Shown: piece after piece, positions 28,101 to 37,387 of the stretch
Layout of the letters: each line of letters starts with the position of its first letter
Position numbering within the stretch: the first letter of the stretch is position 1
Assembly (NCBI GenBank): GCA_937930845.1
Contig: CALHBJ010000003.1
Location: forward strand, 62,001 to 126,000
Source of the DNA: an uncultured Rhizobiaceae group bacterium
GTDB lineage: Bacteria; Pseudomonadota; Alphaproteobacteria; Rhizobiales; Rhizobiaceae
Direction of reading: 5' to 3'
Length of the DNA: 64,000 nt
Position numbers and translations under genes: made by a program
Notes under the pieces: model-generated
Told to the model about the DNA's origin: nothing
Database searches by the model: none
The model's input: only the letters and a program-made list of their open reading frames with translations

Positions 28101-28609
28101 GCTTCTTCTTCAGCCTTGAACTGCTTTTTCAATTCACTCGTATTCACGAAGGCGGAACGGGGGGTGGCCAGGCCAATATTGTTCATTGCGGTGCGGAACA
28201 GGTCACGGTCTTCCGCCTTGTCGATGGCGGCGGCATCCGCGCCAATCATTTCCACACCGTGTTCTTCCAACACGCCCATGCGCTGCAGGGACAAGGCGGT
28301 ATTCAGTGCGGTTTGACCGCCCATGGTGGGCAGCAACACCATTTTCTCGTCGGGATGGGCTGCGCGTTCGCGCTCGATGATCTTGGCAACAATTTCCGGC
28401 GTGATCGGTTCGATGTAGGTGGCATCGGCCAATTCCGGGTCGGTCATGATGGTTGCCGGATTGGAGTTGACCAGGACGATGCGATAGCCTTCTTCGCGCA
28501 ATGCCTTACAGGCCTGGGTGCCGGAATAGTCAAATTCACAGGCTTGGCCGATCACAATCGGACCTGCGCCGATGATGAGAATTGAATCGATGTCCTGACG
28601 TGCTGGCAT
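25187..28609 (-). CDS. carB: Carbamoyl-phosphate synthase large subunit
   Basis: A 1140-residue two-half ATP-grasp enzyme that makes carbamoyl phosphate from bicarbonate, ATP and ammonia channelled from CarA, for pyrimidines and arginine. Both halves are complete: the N-half ([39 protein letters not shown]) and C-half ([41 protein letters not shown]), with the C-terminal MGS-like allosteric domain ([25 protein letters not shown]). An insert of about 50 charged residues (about 165-215) separates it from the E. coli enzyme and is common in alphaproteobacteria. carA is about 6.5 kb away on the other strand. Confidence 0.98.
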   Translation of the reverse strand: MPARQDIDSILIIGAGPIVIGQACEFDYSGTQACKALREEGYRIVLVNSNPATIMTDPELADATYIEPITPEIVAKIIERERAAHPDEKMVLLPTMGGQTALNTALSLQRMGVLEEHGVEMIGADAAAIDKAEDRDLFRTAMNNIGLATPRSAFVNTSELKKQFKAEEEAHFATKGDAATLQKEWDAGEQFRREKHRLTAQMQALSAYESTGLPAIIRPSFTMGGLGGGIAYTLDELYEIVLSGVEASPTNEVLVEESVLGWKEFEMEVVRDRADNCIIVCSIENIDPMGVHTGDSITVAPALTLTDKEYQMMRNASIAVLREIGVETGGSNVQFAVNPADGRLVVIEMNPRVSRSSALASKATGFPIAKVAARLAVGYTLDELENDITGGATPASFEPSIDYVVTKIPRFAFEKFGAASDTLTTSMKSVGEVMAIGRTFAESLQKALRGLETGLSGLDDIQIEGYEEEGQVKDNRDAIRAALGTPKPDRLLKVAQAMRLGTSLEEIHSFCRIDPWFLNQMFEIITMENRVATHGLPDDANNMRALKAMGFSDKRLGMLAGMKEAAVTAHRHGLDIRPAFKRIDTCAAEFASPTAYMYSTYETPFVGQLRSETDISDRRKVMILGGGPNRIGQGIEFDYCCCHAAFALADVGIESIMVNCNPETVSTDYDTSDRLYFEPLTNEDVMEIIHAEREKGEFLGVIVQFGGQTPLNLANALEASGVPILGTSPDAIDLAEDRDRFQKLLHDLDLKQPVNGIARSAQDAREIVAKVGYPVVIRPSYVLGGRAMEIVRDDAQFERYINEAVVVSGDTPVLIDSYLTNAIEVDVDCMSDGTDVFVCGIMEHIEEAGIHSGDSACSLPTHSLDAATLDELERQTKAMARALNVVGLMNVQYAIKDGTIYVLEVNPRASRTVPFVAKTIGAQIARAAARVMTGETLDQALPVRPSSRELHHIAVKEAVFPFARFPGVDTLLGPEMRSTGEVMGLDRDFALAFAKAQLGASNDLPKEGSVFISVKGGDKRRVLPAAQKLASLGFRIIATGGTQKVLEEHGVKCERINKVHEGRPHIEDAIRNRQIDLIFNTTEGQKALSDSRSLRQAALLNKVPYYTTVSGSIAAADAIEAMINGSIGVAPLQEYFGDAA

Positions 28610-28808
28610 GGTGGAAACTCGATGTCCGTTGTGTTCGCAGAAAACCCGACCTGCGTTAGCGGGCCGGGCGAGCGAAAATGATTTACTGGCTAAGATGTTG
28701 CTATAGGCGAAGCGTGCGGCCCGGTGAACCCCATCAGTAAAGCTTTCCCGATATTATTTGTCCTTACGGGATTGCGTGTCCATTTGGCAGGTGTTGTTGG
28801 CTGTTGTT

Positions 28809-29588
28809 TCAGCACAGACCAGCAGCACGGGCATCTTTTTGATAGGTGCGGCTGACGGGCAATTGTTTGCCATCATCCATGACGATCAGTGTTCGCCCGG
28901 CTTCTTTTCGTGTGTCCTGGGCGAATTGTGAATTGACCCAATGGGAACGGTGAATTCGCACTCCCGGCAAACAAGAAGCGGCACTGACTGCATCGCCCAT
29001 GCGCATCAGCACAAGTTCCTCGCCCCGTGTTGTGGTCACCCGCACATAATGGTCTTCCATCGTCATATATTTGACTGGCCCGCGATTTTTGGGGGACAGG
29101 CGGTGCAGCAGCAATTCGTTGAGTTTCTTGTTTGCCTCATCGTCCGCAGATGTGTGGGATTTGTTGTGGGCACTCAGCACCATTGTCGCAAGAAAGCCAA
29201 AGGCAAGCGTGAGCGGCAGGGCATAGAGATAATGCACCAATATGCTGATCTCAATGTTTGGAGAAAAATAGGGCAGCAGGAAGCGCAGAAACAGGGCGAT
29301 TGGCAGCGACGCGGTGAAGCAGGCAAGTGCAAGACGCAGATGGCTGTTTAGTCGCGCAAATATCGGCATGTGATTGAACACCGCGATTGTCGTCACGGAA
29401 ATTGCCCATGATCCTGTCATGGTGATTGCCCAATACACCATCCGCGTTGCCAGGGTCATGCGCTCAAATGTGCCAAATGGCCCGATGATCGCGAACACGA
29501 CGATGATGGCTGAAAAGACCGCCCAGAAGCGCGGCTGGAACGAATAGTCCCTCAAATTGGCGGTGATTTTACGAAGCGTGGATGACAT
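28809..29588 (-). CDS. Membrane-bound LytTR DNA-binding regulator
   Basis: A 259-residue protein with four hydrophobic segments (about residues 20-145) and a C-terminal LytTR domain (from about 160: KYMTMEDHYVRVTTTRGEELVLMRMGDAVS, VRIHRSHWVNSQFA, GKQLPVSRTYQKDA). There is no receiver domain, so it is a one-component membrane regulator that would sense at the membrane and bind DNA directly. It diverges from the DUF2306 membrane-protein gene with 161 bases between, the likely target region. No obvious ribosome binding site precedes the ATG. Confidence 0.88.
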   Translation of the reverse strand: MSSTLRKITANLRDYSFQPRFWAVFSAIIVVFAIIGPFGTFERMTLATRMVYWAITMTGSWAISVTTIAVFNHMPIFARLNSHLRLALACFTASLPIALFLRFLLPYFSPNIEISILVHYLYALPLTLAFGFLATMVLSAHNKSHTSADDEANKKLNELLLHRLSPKNRGPVKYMTMEDHYVRVTTTRGEELVLMRMGDAVSAASCLPGVRIHRSHWVNSQFAQDTRKEAGRTLIVMDDGKQLPVSRTYQKDARAAGLC

Positions 29589-29749
29589 TGGATAATTATA
29601 TGGGGCTGAAAAGCGAATTTTACGAAGGGATTCTGCGATCTACGTAGCATCGCTTTTGTAGCGTGAATACATCGCCCAGGGTTTCTCCATAAAACGCGGC
29701 ATCAATGGGATGTGGTGTTTTGCAAACCAGATAATCCGGGAGGCCTTCC

Positions 29750-30280
29750 ATGCAGTTTGATTTCCAACTCTTTCTAGACGCGAGTCCAGCTGTGCAAATA
29801 CATGTGGTATTTGCCTTGTTCGCTTTGTTCAGCGGCGCATTCGTTTTCTTCAGACGTAAAGGAACGTATTTTCACCGACAATTGGGCAAGTATTGGGTTG
29901 GATCAATGGCGATTGTGGCCCTGAGTTCTTTCTTCATCAATCAATTGAAAATGTGGGGGCCTTTTAGTGCCATCCACCTGTTGTCTATTTTTACGCTGTG
30001 GTCGCTGGTCTTTGCGATCGTCAAAGTGCGTCAGGGTGATATTGAAACCCATAGCCGCGCACTTACCGGATTGTATTGTGGTGGCCTTATATTTGCGGGC
30101 CTTTTGGCGTTTTCTCGTGATCTGCTGTTGCACCGGATATTCTTTGGTGATGGCGGCGGATTTATCCCATCGCCACAGGAATGGCCGGGTGGTCCTGTTG
30201 TTTTCGCACTTGGGGGCGCATTGGCCATCTTTTTGGTGGTGCTGGTGTCTCGCAATCGCGATCTACGCAAGCTGAGATGA
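29750..30280 (+). CDS. DUF2306-family membrane protein
   Basis: A 176-residue integral membrane protein with about four to five spans. Family marks: HVVFALFALFSGAFVFFRRKGTYFHRQLGKYWV, SAIHLLSIFTLWSLVFAI and the second His block DIETHSRALTGLYCGGLIFAGLLAF. DUF2306 resembles small heme- or quinone-associated membrane proteins in topology, but no function is established. GGGAGG precedes the ATG. It is divergent from the LytTR gene and may be controlled by it. Confidence 0.8.
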   Translation: MQFDFQLFLDASPAVQIHVVFALFALFSGAFVFFRRKGTYFHRQLGKYWVGSMAIVALSSFFINQLKMWGPFSAIHLLSIFTLWSLVFAIVKVRQGDIETHSRALTGLYCGGLIFAGLLAFSRDLLLHRIFFGDGGGFIPSPQEWPGGPVVFALGGALAIFLVVLVSRNRDLRKLR

Positions 30281-30379
30281 ACACCCGGCACTCATTTTGT
30301 ATGGTAACAGGTTGACCGTATCGTGTTGTAAATGCAGAAAAGTGATTGATAAGTTCACCTGGGGTGCAGGCATTCAACC

Positions 30380-31819
30380 ATGCGATCTGAAACTCTTGCC
30401 CCATTTTTACATGCAAACAGTTCAATACTGGATTGGCGCAGCCACACCCATTTAAGTTCGCAGGCGATATTGGATGCTGCAGAAAATGTTGCCCAGGGTT
30501 TGGTGCAGGGTGCATCGGTAAACGGCCCGGTTATTATCAGCCATGCCCGCGCCGTTGATGTCATTCCAGCACTTTTTGGTGTGTGGCTGTCACAGCGCAA
30601 TGCTGTCTTGGTCAGTCCGCATCTTTCCGCCCATGAACAAATCAATGTGGCGCAATTTACCGGCGCGACAGCCTGGCTTGGGCCAATGGACCTAAAAACA
30701 CAGGCAGTTCTCAATGCCAATATTGAACAGGAACCGGGCGCGGGCGAACCTTCGCAGCCCGGTCTTGTGCTTTTGACCTCCGGTACGACGGGCAAACCCA
30801 AGGGCGTTCAGTTGTCGTTGCCGGCGCTCGTTCAACGTCTGGCGCTCAACACCCAGGCGATTTCGACGGGCAATTTGAGACATACGCTTTGTGTGCTGCC
30901 AGCATTTTTTGGGCACGGATTGATTGGCAATTGCATGACGCCCTTGTCTGCGGGCTGTGAACTGGTGTTGATGGACAGTCCCACAATGGAAGAAATTGCG
31001 GGTCTTGGTAGCGTGATCGATGACCATGAAATTTCATTCATGAGTTCGGTTCCTTCGTTTTGGAAATTGGCAACCAAATTGTCCAAACCACCTGTTCGCA
31101 ACAGCCTGAAACGGGTGCATGTGGGATCAGCTCCCTTGTCAATTGACGATGGGGAGCGGATTATCGAATGGTGTGGCACCAACCAGTTTTTCAACATGTT
31201 TGGCATGACCGAGGCGGCCAACTGGATCAGCGGTGGCCAGTTCGATCCGTCAGCACCCAGTGGCGGTTTCGTTGGCAAACCGTGGGGCGGGTCATTGGGC
31301 ATATTGAATGAAGATGGCACCGTATCGCCGCAAGGGCGTGGAGAAGTTGTCATTCAATCGCCTTCCATGATGGACCAATATCTTGGTGATGAAGAGGCCA
31401 CAGACGCCGCATTTGTGGCGGGTTGGTTTCGCACCGGCGATATTGGTGACCTCAATCCGGCCACGGGCCTGACCCTTGTTGGCCGTCAAAAATGGGAGAT
31501 CAACCGGGGGGGCATAAAAGTACAGGCTGAGGAAGTTGACCAATTGCTTGAGGGGCACAGTGATGTGCTGGAAGCCTGCGCATTTGCCGTGCCTGACCGG
31601 GTTGCCGGAGAAGCGGTTGCAGCGGCGGTTCAACTGCATGGCGGTGCCGGCGTGTCGCTAGAGGACATTCGTGAATGGTGTCGCCACCGGGCCCGGCCTG
31701 ATGCGGTGCCGATCTGGATTGTTGAACTTGATGAACTTGCTAAAAACAGTCGCGGCAAACTGGACAGGCTAGTAATCCGTGAAAGTGCTTGTGCTGCCAG
31801 GCAACGGGAGAAGCATTGA
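30380..31819 (+). CDS. ANL-superfamily adenylating enzyme (AMP-dependent synthetase/ligase)
   Basis: A 479-residue adenylation enzyme. Core motifs: A3 LVLLTSGTTGKPKGVQLS (about residues 132-149), A5 FNMFGMTEAANWISGG, A7 GWFRTGDIGDLNP and the C-domain hinge and catalytic Lys in LAKNSRGKLDRLVI. It activates a carboxylic or amino acid as an acyl-adenylate. Its stop overlaps the next start by one base and a carrier protein follows, so the product is probably transferred to that carrier rather than to CoA. The acid specificity cannot be read safely. Confidence 0.9.
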   Translation: MRSETLAPFLHANSSILDWRSHTHLSSQAILDAAENVAQGLVQGASVNGPVIISHARAVDVIPALFGVWLSQRNAVLVSPHLSAHEQINVAQFTGATAWLGPMDLKTQAVLNANIEQEPGAGEPSQPGLVLLTSGTTGKPKGVQLSLPALVQRLALNTQAISTGNLRHTLCVLPAFFGHGLIGNCMTPLSAGCELVLMDSPTMEEIAGLGSVIDDHEISFMSSVPSFWKLATKLSKPPVRNSLKRVHVGSAPLSIDDGERIIEWCGTNQFFNMFGMTEAANWISGGQFDPSAPSGGFVGKPWGGSLGILNEDGTVSPQGRGEVVIQSPSMMDQYLGDEEATDAAFVAGWFRTGDIGDLNPATGLTLVGRQKWEINRGGIKVQAEEVDQLLEGHSDVLEACAFAVPDRVAGEAVAAAVQLHGGAGVSLEDIREWCRHRARPDAVPIWIVELDELAKNSRGKLDRLVIRESACAARQREKH

Positions 31820-32409
31820 TGACGAAATGGCACAGACAAAAATTTCCGGCATTGAACCAGACTGTCAGCACGGAACGCTTTGACCTTGTCAAAATGAATG
31901 GTTGGCAGGTTTTCAAGGCGTTCAGGCGAACTGCAATTGATGACGATTTGCGCGGGTCTGTTTTTCGTTACATGAAAAGGCCAAGCCTGATCAAAACCTA
32001 CGCCATGATGCGCAAGGCAACCAATAAATCCAGCCATACCTTTGCAATACAAATACGGGAAACGGGTGAACTCCTGGGCTGGCATTCATTCAAATTGCGG
32101 CCCTACAAAACTGCAGTGTTGACGATCGTTTTGTTTAACCGTGAGCGCGAGCTTAGCGGGGTAGGAGTTGAAGTGCGCCGGGCACTCATTCGTCATCTTG
32201 CCCGACATGCCGGTGTGGAGAATTTTTCCGGCTTCACCAATGTGCGAAATTTTTCGTCGGTGCAGCTGTATCAAAAACTTGGCTTTAAGCGGGTGGGCAC
32301 CCATAGCCATGTCGATTTTGATCATGAAACAGATCGAATAATGAGCAGCTTTTATTTCGAGCTGAACGGAGAAGCTTTAGACAGGTTCGTTGAGGAAAAC
32401 GACACATGA
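31819..32409 (+). CDS. GNAT-family N-acetyltransferase
   Basis: A 196-residue protein with a GNAT fold: HTFAIQIRETGELLGWHSFKL (strand pair), TIVLFNRERELSGVGVEVRRALIRHLARHAGV (motif A region), and GFTNVRNFSSVQLYQKLGFKRVGTHSHVDF (motif B, N-x-x-S-x-x-L-Y-x-K-L-G-F-K form typical of RimJ/RimL-like members). It would transfer an acyl group from CoA, or from the carrier encoded next, to an amine. It overlaps both neighbours (1 and 4 bases), so the three proteins are translationally coupled. Confidence 0.85.
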   Translation: MTKWHRQKFPALNQTVSTERFDLVKMNGWQVFKAFRRTAIDDDLRGSVFRYMKRPSLIKTYAMMRKATNKSSHTFAIQIRETGELLGWHSFKLRPYKTAVLTIVLFNRERELSGVGVEVRRALIRHLARHAGVENFSGFTNVRNFSSVQLYQKLGFKRVGTHSHVDFDHETDRIMSSFYFELNGEALDRFVEENDT

Positions 32410-32633
32410 CGTCACTTGATCTGGCCAGAGAAATATTAAGCAAAGCAACGCACCAGCCGTTGACGGCCGTACCTGCAGACGCATCCCTGCATAATTTTGA
32501 TCAGTGGGACAGTATCGCCCATGTTCACATCATGCTGGATGTGGAAGAGCGCCTGGGGCGCGACCTGACGCCGGACGAAATTTTTGATCTTCAGTCCGTC
32601 GATGCCATTGCAACGCTGCTGGGTGAGGCCTGA
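32406..32633 (+). CDS. Acyl/peptidyl carrier protein
   Basis: A 75-residue phosphopantetheine-binding domain. The attachment Ser lies in FDQWDSIAHVHIMLDVEERLG (about residue 36), with helices before and after of normal carrier length (LDLAREILSKAT; DEIFDLQSVDAIATLLGE). ATGA overlap with the GNAT gene, and GAGGA lies upstream. It would carry the acid activated by the adenylating enzyme two genes upstream. Confidence 0.92.
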   Translation: MTSLDLAREILSKATHQPLTAVPADASLHNFDQWDSIAHVHIMLDVEERLGRDLTPDEIFDLQSVDAIATLLGEA

Positions 32634-32649
32634 CCCTGGTTGTGGGGTC

Positions 32650-34047
32650 TTAGGCGATCCACACGTTGATGGGAGACTGCCGTCCGCGCAACAGCACGCC
32701 GTCCTTTTCTTTGAATATCGATTTTACCTCGGTGTTGGCCGATTCATCTTGAACCGCGTGTTTCATCAAATCGTCGCTGACCACGCATTGGCAGTGAAGT
32801 TCACGGCTTGAGGATTCCAGGCGGCTGGCGACGTTCACGGTGTCGCCAACCACGGCAAATTCCAGCCTTCTGGACGGGCCAATATCGCCCAGAATGACCG
32901 GGCCATAATGGGCACCCACCGAAACTTCGATCTGGGACTTGCCTTCGGCCAGGCGTTGCGCGTTGAAAATTTTGGTTTCTTCCAGGATTTGGCGGGCGGC
33001 GTTGAGCGCATTGAGCGTATCTTCCTGACGTGTTTCGGGTGTGCCGAAAGTCGCCATCACCCCATCGCCGAGATATTTGTCCAGCGTGCCATTGTTCTGG
33101 AAAATCGAGCGCTCAATAAACGCATGGTAGCCGCGCAGCATTTCCATCACATCCTTGGGCGTGTTGGTCTCGGCAAATTTTGTAAAGCCCACAATGTCGG
33201 TAAAGAGCACGGCCACGTTCTGGCTGCGCACCGCGCCAATGTCGTGCTGGGTGGAAGCCAGCACGTCGACAATGCTGGCGGGAAAATAGCGTGACAGATT
33301 GGCCCGTTCCGAGGCAATGGCGGCCTGGCGCAACAGCAATTGATTGGATCGCCAGCCCTTTGCGGCAAGAATTCCCGCCACGACCACAAACACCACCATT
33401 TCCTGAATCCGACTGGGTAATTGGAAACTGTTGGGATCAAGCTCTTCAGCCAGAATCGGATAGCCTGAAAAAGCCTGCTGCACCTTGTCGGTCAATTCAG
33501 GAATGTCTTTGCCGAAATAGGTCACGGCGATGAGGCCGAGCGACCAAAGCACTGTCACCCAGGTGCCCATGGCCCACACCGTGCGCCACGAATAGGCAAG
33601 AGTGGCAACCGCCAGGATGACGAAGAAATAGATGAAGGAATTGAATTGATAAACGAATGCGGAAGGGATTGCTTCGGGTAGGAAAGGGTTTGGCACAACG
33701 AAAATCACTGTCATAAGCGCCAGATCCACCATGATCAGTAACAGTTCCCGGCGGGATATTCCGGTCTGTGCCATGCGATATTGCAACCACCCAATGCCTA
33801 TGAACAGCACCAGCAAAAATTCGTAGAACAACACGTCAATGCGTGGGTTAATGATGGGCAGAACCAGGGCAATGACGGAAAGTGCAATGGTGCGGGCAAT
33901 GAAGGCAACGCGATGCCCATCTTGCTTTTCGGTCTCAAGCGCTTGCATGAGATAGGGGTTGGATTTTTCCTGCTCTAGTTGGATCTCGCGGGAGTCTTGA
34001 ATCTGTTTGATAAAATGTCGGATGTTTGAAAGCGCCGAGAAGGCCAT
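32650..34047 (-). CDS. Membrane-bound class III adenylate/guanylate cyclase
   Basis: A 465-residue protein with six or more hydrophobic segments in the N-terminal about 250 residues and a C-terminal class III cyclase domain. Metal-binding Asp residues are in VAVLFTDIVGFTKFAE (about 275-290) and TLDKYLGDGVMATFGTP; the transition-state Asn/Arg region is VVGDTVNVASRLESSSRELH. It makes a cyclic nucleotide, probably cAMP. ATG 34047 follows AGAGG; an 18-codon extension upstream is not needed. It is convergent with the carrier-protein gene. Confidence 0.9.
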   Translation of the reverse strand: MAFSALSNIRHFIKQIQDSREIQLEQEKSNPYLMQALETEKQDGHRVAFIARTIALSVIALVLPIINPRIDVLFYEFLLVLFIGIGWLQYRMAQTGISRRELLLIMVDLALMTVIFVVPNPFLPEAIPSAFVYQFNSFIYFFVILAVATLAYSWRTVWAMGTWVTVLWSLGLIAVTYFGKDIPELTDKVQQAFSGYPILAEELDPNSFQLPSRIQEMVVFVVVAGILAAKGWRSNQLLLRQAAIASERANLSRYFPASIVDVLASTQHDIGAVRSQNVAVLFTDIVGFTKFAETNTPKDVMEMLRGYHAFIERSIFQNNGTLDKYLGDGVMATFGTPETRQEDTLNALNAARQILEETKIFNAQRLAEGKSQIEVSVGAHYGPVILGDIGPSRRLEFAVVGDTVNVASRLESSSRELHCQCVVSDDLMKHAVQDESANTEVKSIFKEKDGVLLRGRQSPINVWIA

Positions 34048-34163
34048 GCTTGCCTCTTGCAATGGGAGTGCGGGCACACAACCGGCCCTGCCTTCCATCA
34101 CAATAGGTGGTGCGTGCCTTCAATAACAGGGGTAAGCGGGAAGTTTGGAACTTACCGGTTGGC

Positions 34164-34613
34164 TTAGCCCAGGAGCTCTTTGACAACAGCGCTGGCTTTG
34201 CCCACGTCGAGCTTGCCTGGATATTTCTGCTTCAATGCGTTCATGCATTTGCCCATATCTCGCAGGCCTTCGCCCTTCAGCTCTGTCACGACCTGCTGGC
34301 AGGCCGCGCGCACTTCATTTTCATCCAGTTGTTTGGGCAGATATTCGCGAATGATTTCGATTTCTTCGCGTTCCTGCTCTGACAGATCAAGACGGCTTTG
34401 CTCTTCATAAATCCGCGCTGATTCTTCCCGCTGTTTGATCATCTTGCCCAGAATTTGGAGAATCTCTTCATCTGAGACACGTTCTTTGCCCGCTCCATGG
34501 GCGCTGATGTCGCGGTCCTTGATGGCAGCATTGATGAGCCGCAGTGTGCTGACTTTACGTTTTTCACCGGCTTTCATAGCCGTTTTCATACCTTCTGAAA
34601 GGCGGATACGCAT
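34164..34613 (-). CDS. GatB/YqeY domain protein
   Basis: A 149-residue helical protein of the YqeY family: MRIRLSEGMKTAMKAGEKRKVSTLRLINAAIKDRDI at the N-terminus, EILQILGKMIKQREESARIYEEQSRLDLSEQE in the middle and GLRDMGKCMNALKQKYPGKLDVGKASAVVKELL at the end, related to the tRNA-binding tail of GatB. A role with tRNA-dependent amidation is suggested by the family but not proven. AGGAG precedes the ATG. It lies divergent from carA, the usual alphaproteobacterial order. Confidence 0.93.
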   Translation of the reverse strand: MRIRLSEGMKTAMKAGEKRKVSTLRLINAAIKDRDISAHGAGKERVSDEEILQILGKMIKQREESARIYEEQSRLDLSEQEREEIEIIREYLPKQLDENEVRAACQQVVTELKGEGLRDMGKCMNALKQKYPGKLDVGKASAVVKELLG

Positions 34614-35099
34614 TTGGAGAGCTCCTGAGGGCGGATTACGACGCCCGTTCGGGGACGGACATTAGCCTTATCGATGCCGTATGGCAAGCGATTGAAAATT
34701 CGTAACCATTTGATTTTGTTGGGTAATAATAAGTTGATCTAAGTGCTTTCAGGCCTGCAACCAATAAGGGGCAACCCTGTGGTTGTGGCCGGGCGGCCTG
34801 ACGGGGCTTAGATGGGCGTAAATGCACGTGACATCAAGTCGATTGCAACGCACTGGGTGCATATGAGATATGCGTGTGCAAACTGGCTGGCTCATTCAAT
34901 TTAGCCACAAAATATGCTGAAACGGCGCTCAATTGACTGGTGGAGCGGGCATTTCAAGTGCGTTTGGGATAGCGGGTTTGGCGTGAGCGCGATCGAATTG
35001 ATTTGACGAGAGCGCCCTGTTTGTTTGTGAAGACATCAGGCACGGGGCGCATCGGGCCAGACCGATAGACCAGACCGACAGGCAAGAACGGACACAAAT
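34614..35099. other. yqeY-carA divergent intergenic region
   Basis: About 490 bases without an accepted gene. It holds the promoters of yqeY (minus) and carA (plus) and the shared 17-bp palindrome at 34858-34874. A possible minus-strand promoter is TTGATG / CATCTA with 17-base spacing near 34805-34840. No attenuator-like terminator is clear upstream of carA. Confidence 0.45.
34858..34874. promoter_or_regulatory. Second copy of the palindromic operator candidate
   Basis: TGCATATGAGATATGCG, identical in all 17 bases to 17822-17838, lies about 225 bases upstream of carA and 245 bases upstream of yqeY. The dyad GCATAT-GAG-ATATGC suggests a dimeric protein site. Confidence 0.45.
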
Positions 35100-36338
35100 A
35101 TGGCTTCCAACACACACACACCATCTGATGCAGCGTCCAAAGCGGCTCCGGCTCCCTGGGCAACGCCCCAGGTCACGGCTGTGCTGGTGCTTGCAGATGG
35201 CACAATCATTGAGGGAATCGGGGCAGGGGCAACGGGCAGCGCGGAGGCGGAAGTGTGTTTCAACACGGCCATTACCGGCTATCAGGAAATTCTCACTGAC
35301 CCGTCCTATAGCGGGCAGATTGTGACCTTTACCTTTCCCCATATTGGAAATGTCGGCGCCAATATTGAAGACATCGAAACACTGGATATGGACACCGCTG
35401 AAGGGGTGATTGGGGCGATTTTCAAAATGCCTTCAACGGCACCTTCCAACTATCGTTCCGTGGATGATTTCGACGATTGGCTCAAGGCGCGCGGCATTAT
35501 CGGTTTGTGCGGCATCGATACGCGGGCGCTGACCGCGCATATTCGCGAAAGCGGCCTGGCCAATGCGGTTATTGCCCATGATCCCGATGGGAATTTTGAC
35601 TTTGATGCCCTGCGCAAGCGGGCTGCAGATTGGGGAGGCCTGGAAGGGCGTGATCTGGTGCCTGGTGTGACATCCGGCGATTCCAGCCAATGGGCGCAAA
35701 GCGCCTGGGTGTGGGACGAAGGATATGACGAGAACACGTCCCACAATTACCATGTCGTCGCCGTGGATTTTGGTGTCAAACGAAATATATTGCGCCTGTT
35801 TGCCGGGTTGGATTGCAAGGTAACAGTGGTGCCCGCCAACACATCAGCTGAGGATATTCTGGCGATGCAGCCCGATGGTGTGTTCCTGTCCAACGGGCCA
35901 GGTGACCCGGCAGCAACGGGGGAATATGCTACTGGTGAAATTCGCAAATTGGTGGAAAGCGGACTGCCTTTATTTGGTATTTGTCTTGGCCATCAGATGC
36001 TGGCGCTGGCGCTGGGTGCGCAGACGGTAAAGATGCATCAGGGCCATCACGGGGCCAATCATCCTGTCAAAGATCACACCACCGGAAAAGTGGAAATTGT
36101 GTCAATGAATCATGGATTTGCAGTGGATGGTGCCAGCCTGCCGGAGGGGGTGGAAGAAACCCATGTGAGCCTGTTCGACAACACCAATTGTGGCCTGCGG
36201 GTGGCTGGAAAGCCTGTGTTTTCGGTGCAACATCACCCTGAAGCGTCACCCGGTCCCCAGGACAGCCATTATCTGTTCCGCCGGTTCATCAATCTGATCC
36301 GCGACTCCAAGGGTGAAGAATTGCTGGCTGAGCGCTGA
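35100..36338 (+). CDS. carA: Carbamoyl-phosphate synthase small subunit
   Basis: A 412-residue glutamine amidotransferase subunit. The N-domain has [20 protein letters not shown] and [32 protein letters not shown]. The class I amidotransferase domain has nucleophile Cys in [16 protein letters not shown] (about residue 299) and His/Glu in [11 protein letters not shown] (about 381-385). It hydrolyses glutamine and passes ammonia to CarB. The N-terminal about 25 residues are Ala/Pro-rich and not conserved; the ATG at 35100 is the first in frame with TTCC codons following, and its ribosome binding site is weak. Confidence 0.97.
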   Translation: MASNTHTPSDAASKAAPAPWATPQVTAVLVLADGTIIEGIGAGATGSAEAEVCFNTAITGYQEILTDPSYSGQIVTFTFPHIGNVGANIEDIETLDMDTAEGVIGAIFKMPSTAPSNYRSVDDFDDWLKARGIIGLCGIDTRALTAHIRESGLANAVIAHDPDGNFDFDALRKRAADWGGLEGRDLVPGVTSGDSSQWAQSAWVWDEGYDENTSHNYHVVAVDFGVKRNILRLFAGLDCKVTVVPANTSAEDILAMQPDGVFLSNGPGDPAATGEYATGEIRKLVESGLPLFGICLGHQMLALALGAQTVKMHQGHHGANHPVKDHTTGKVEIVSMNHGFAVDGASLPEGVEETHVSLFDNTNCGLRVAGKPVFSVQHHPEASPGPQDSHYLFRRFINLIRDSKGEELLAER

Positions 36339-36403
36339 CCCCGGCCACAGGGCAGCACCCATGGTGTCGGCTGAAAGCCTGACCACAGGCTAATACATAT
36401 TTG

Positions 36404-37387
36404 CTAGCCAAATATCTTGGTGTCGCATTGGGTCAACTTGCCGGATTCAAAGCCGCGGAAAAACCATGCCTTGCGCTGTTCAGAAGTGCCGTGGTTAAAG
36501 CTATCGGGAACCACATAGCCCTGGGTGCGCTTTTGAATGGCGTCATCACCAATCTGGGTGGCCGCATTGAGTGCTTCTTCAAGGTCGCCACGTTCCAGCA
36601 ATCCTTTTTGATTGGTGTAGTGGGCCCAAATTCCAGCAAAGCAATCGGCCTGCAATTCCACCCGCACGGACATGCGATTGGCATCGGCTTTGCTGAGGCT
36701 GCGCCGCATTTGGTTGAATTTGGGTAGGACCCCAATAACGTTTTGTACGTGGTGGCCAACTTCATGGGCAATGACATAGGCCTGGGCGAAATCTCCCGCG
36801 GCATTGAACCGGCGTTCCAGGGTGGTGAAGAAATCGGTATCGAGATAAATCTTGCTGTCACCGGGGCAATAAAACGGACCTGTTGCGGAACTGGCCTGGC
36901 CACAGGCTGAGCGGATGGCACGGGAGAACATGACCAGTTTTGGCTCTGGATAAGTGCGGCCTTCCTGTTGGAAAATTCCGTTCCACACATCTTCCGTTTC
37001 GCCCAGAACCACGCTGACGAATTGTTTCATTTCATCACTGGTGGAAACCCGGTTGTTGCCAATGCGTGTGTTGTTTGTGGGCGCGGGATTAATGCGTGGC
37101 TGTGTGGTTTGTGTCTGGGGGACGAGGCCACCGCCACCGCCGGCCAGCATTTCCAGCGGATTGATGCCACAGGCGCGCAGGGCAAAGAAAGCGACAACCA
37201 ACAGGATTATGGTGCCAAACCCACCGCCGCTGGCACGGCGCGGGGTGCGGCGATTGCCAGCGCCCATGCGTCCACGGCCCAGGCCTCCGGGGAAGCTGAA
37301 GCCACCGCCGCGTCCGCTGCTCTGGCCCTCTGAACCGCCGCGTACATCTTCAATATTCGAACTCTCACGACGACCGCGCCAGCGCAT
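36404..37387 (-). CDS. Neutral zinc metallopeptidase, YpfJ family
   Basis: A 327-residue protein. The N-terminal RGRRESSNIEDVRG block, a Gly/Arg-rich linker, one transmembrane segment (IILLVVAFFALRACGINPLEML, about 65-86), then a metallopeptidase domain. Zinc motif HEVGHHVQNVIGV (about 205-217) with the Met-turn-like ELQADCFAGIWAHY. Family members are membrane-anchored and of unknown substrate. ATG 37387 follows GAGGAT. Confidence 0.93.
   Translation of the reverse strand: MRWRGRRESSNIEDVRGGSEGQSSGRGGGFSFPGGLGRGRMGAGNRRTPRRASGGGFGTIILLVVAFFALRACGINPLEMLAGGGGGLVPQTQTTQPRINPAPTNNTRIGNNRVSTSDEMKQFVSVVLGETEDVWNGIFQQEGRTYPEPKLVMFSRAIRSACGQASSATGPFYCPGDSKIYLDTDFFTTLERRFNAAGDFAQAYVIAHEVGHHVQNVIGVLPKFNQMRRSLSKADANRMSVRVELQADCFAGIWAHYTNQKGLLERGDLEEALNAATQIGDDAIQKRTQGYVVPDSFNHGTSEQRKAWFFRGFESGKLTQCDTKIFG

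Noticed and set aside
32632-32649. GACCC/GGGTC hairpin after the carrier-protein gene
   Set aside because: The stem is only five pairs with no T tract, too weak to call a terminator.
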